From Myxococcales bacterium (lineage in GTDB: Bacteria > Myxococcota_C > UBA6777): a stretch of 6,424 bases of DNA. How positions within the stretch are numbered: position 1 is the stretch's first letter; each line of letters opens with the position of its first letter. Made by a program: the position numbers and the translations under genes. This document shows positions 5,627-6,424 of the stretch, in pieces. The stretch covers positions 8,017 through 14,440 of the forward strand of contig JALTMC010000406.1 in the NCBI GenBank assembly GCA_027005175.1. The letters are read 5' to 3'. The notes under the pieces are model-generated. The model was not told the DNA's origin. It saw nothing but the letters and a program-made list of their open reading frames with translations, and searched no databases.

Positions 5627-6424
5627 TCAATCGTTGCGTTTGTGGGATCGGAGCCATTGACGAATGGAAGGGGTGTTTGGGTACATTCTCAACCATCGTT
5701 TCGCCACTTTGTATGCCTTCAGGTATTGCTTCTCTTTCCAAAGGATCGAACAGAGACGAGGAACACTGCGAGTGTAGGTTTTGTTGGGTAACATCAAAGA
5801 GCGTGTGTATAGATGCTTTGCCCTCTGAAGTTCTCCTTCTTTGTGGGCAATGACTGCCAAATTAAAGTAGGCAATGGATAGCTTGGGAGCAACTTGAAGA
5901 GTCCGTTGATAGAGCCTCTTGGCCAATTTCAGTGATGCTTTGTATTTCTTTTTGGATTCTTTTTCGACAGACAATGCCTGTCGATGCCATAACGCTCCCC
6001 AATTGAGCCAGGCTTCGTAGTTTGTTTGTTGGATACGGACCGCTTGCCGATAACATCGCTCTGCCTGTGCAAATGCACGCTTTTTTTCTTGTGGGCTGAC
6101 GTTTGGAGCAAAAGCATCTCTCTGCCAGATCAGTCCCAGATGTACCCATGTTTTGTAATTGCGTGGGTCAGCTTTTACGGATTGTTGCATTAGCTTTCGA
6201 GCCAACCTCCATTTGCCTTGAAGGTATGCGATATGGCCGAGGTGTCTGCTGGCCAAAGCGTTGGAGGGGTCGAGGGCATACACATACCGCCATAGGTGCA
6301 AGTCGCTTTTCCACACGTGGAGATAGCTATGGGTTTGCCAGACATAGAAGGTCAGAAAGGCAACAAGAAGCCCTGTTCTGATGCGAAGGGAAGAAAGCTT
6401 CTGAAAAAGAAACCAGCTCATCAA
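5627..6424 (-). CDS. Membrane-anchored TPR-repeat protein, C-terminal part (start beyond the right edge)
   Basis: The minus-strand frame is open from the right edge to a TGA at 5627-5629, giving 265 visible residues. There is one hydrophobic segment (about 17-30, TGLLVAFLTFYVWQ). It is followed by HVWKSDLHLWRYVYALDPSNALASRHLG (36-63) and then about five tetratricopeptide-like repeats to the C-terminus (approx. 54-87, 89-133, 136-180, 183-214, 216-249). Two of the repeats contain Lys-rich insertions (near 107-117 and 153-163). The 'W.sdl.LW...l..dPsna.a...LG' passage after a last membrane helix resembles the junction in large bacterial membrane proteins that join a multi-pass glycosyltransferase-like (TMTC/PMT-type) region to C-terminal TPRs. 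The true start is therefore probably outside the window. A TTG and an ATG at 6424-6419 could instead start a single-pass TPR protein. TPRs mediate protein-protein contacts; no catalytic motif is visible. It converges on pilT with 6 bp between stop codons. Confidence 0.75.
   Translation of the reverse strand: MMSWFLFQKLSSLRIRTGLLVAFLTFYVWQTHSYLHVWKSDLHLWRYVYALDPSNALASRHLGHIAYLQGKWRLARKLMQQSVKADPRNYKTWVHLGLIWQRDAFAPNVSPQEKKRAFAQAERCYRQAVRIQQTNYEAWLNWGALWHRQALSVEKESKKKYKASLKLAKRLYQRTLQVAPKLSIAYFNLAVIAHKEGELQRAKHLYTRSLMLPNKTYTRSVPRLCSILWKEKQYLKAYKVAKRWLRMYPNTPSIRQWLRSHKRND

Overview
The window is an ordinary-looking chromosomal stretch of a Gram-negative-type bacterium with type IV pili. Base composition looks close to balanced (not counted). 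The twin pilus-retraction ATPases, the NfeD/flotillin membrane pair and a compact queuosine enzyme would fit Myxococcota, Bdellovibrionota or a related former-deltaproteobacterial lineage. That placement is only an inference: no rRNA or other phylogenetic marker is present. I see no mobile element, CRISPR array, tRNA or rRNA.

Layout. (1) Positions 1-1007, minus strand: an NfeD/YuaF-like membrane protein with a repeated Asp-rich segment, followed downstream by the N-terminal part of a flotillin/SPFH protein that runs off the left edge. The flotillin lacks a clean in-frame ATG, and its start may contain a one-base frameshift. (2) Positions 1008-1199: an AT-rich divergent intergenic region with a 15-bp inverted repeat. 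(3) Positions 1200-1841, plus strand: QueE, the radical-SAM 7-carboxy-7-deazaguanine synthase, of the CX14CX2C subtype. (4) Positions 1984-5620, plus strand: a two-gene unit. The first gene encodes an 824-residue fusion of about 440 residues of HEAT-like helical repeats to a complete PilT/PilU-type ATPase. The second encodes a normal-sized PilT-family ATPase. A promoter with near-consensus elements precedes the unit. (5) Positions 5627-6424, minus strand: the C-terminal part of a membrane-anchored TPR protein that enters from the right edge and converges on pilT with only 6 bp between stop codons.

How the genes work together. The two ATPases are probably co-transcribed and likely act at the cytoplasmic base of a type IV pilus, where PilT-family hexamers power pilus depolymerisation. 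The HEAT-repeat N-terminus of the first suggests an added docking or regulatory module. NfeD and flotillin normally form a membrane microdomain pair. queE supplies the 7-deazaguanine precursor (CDG) for queuosine tRNA modification and has no queuosine neighbours here. The most notable item is the HEAT-PilT fusion paired with a conventional PilT paralogue.
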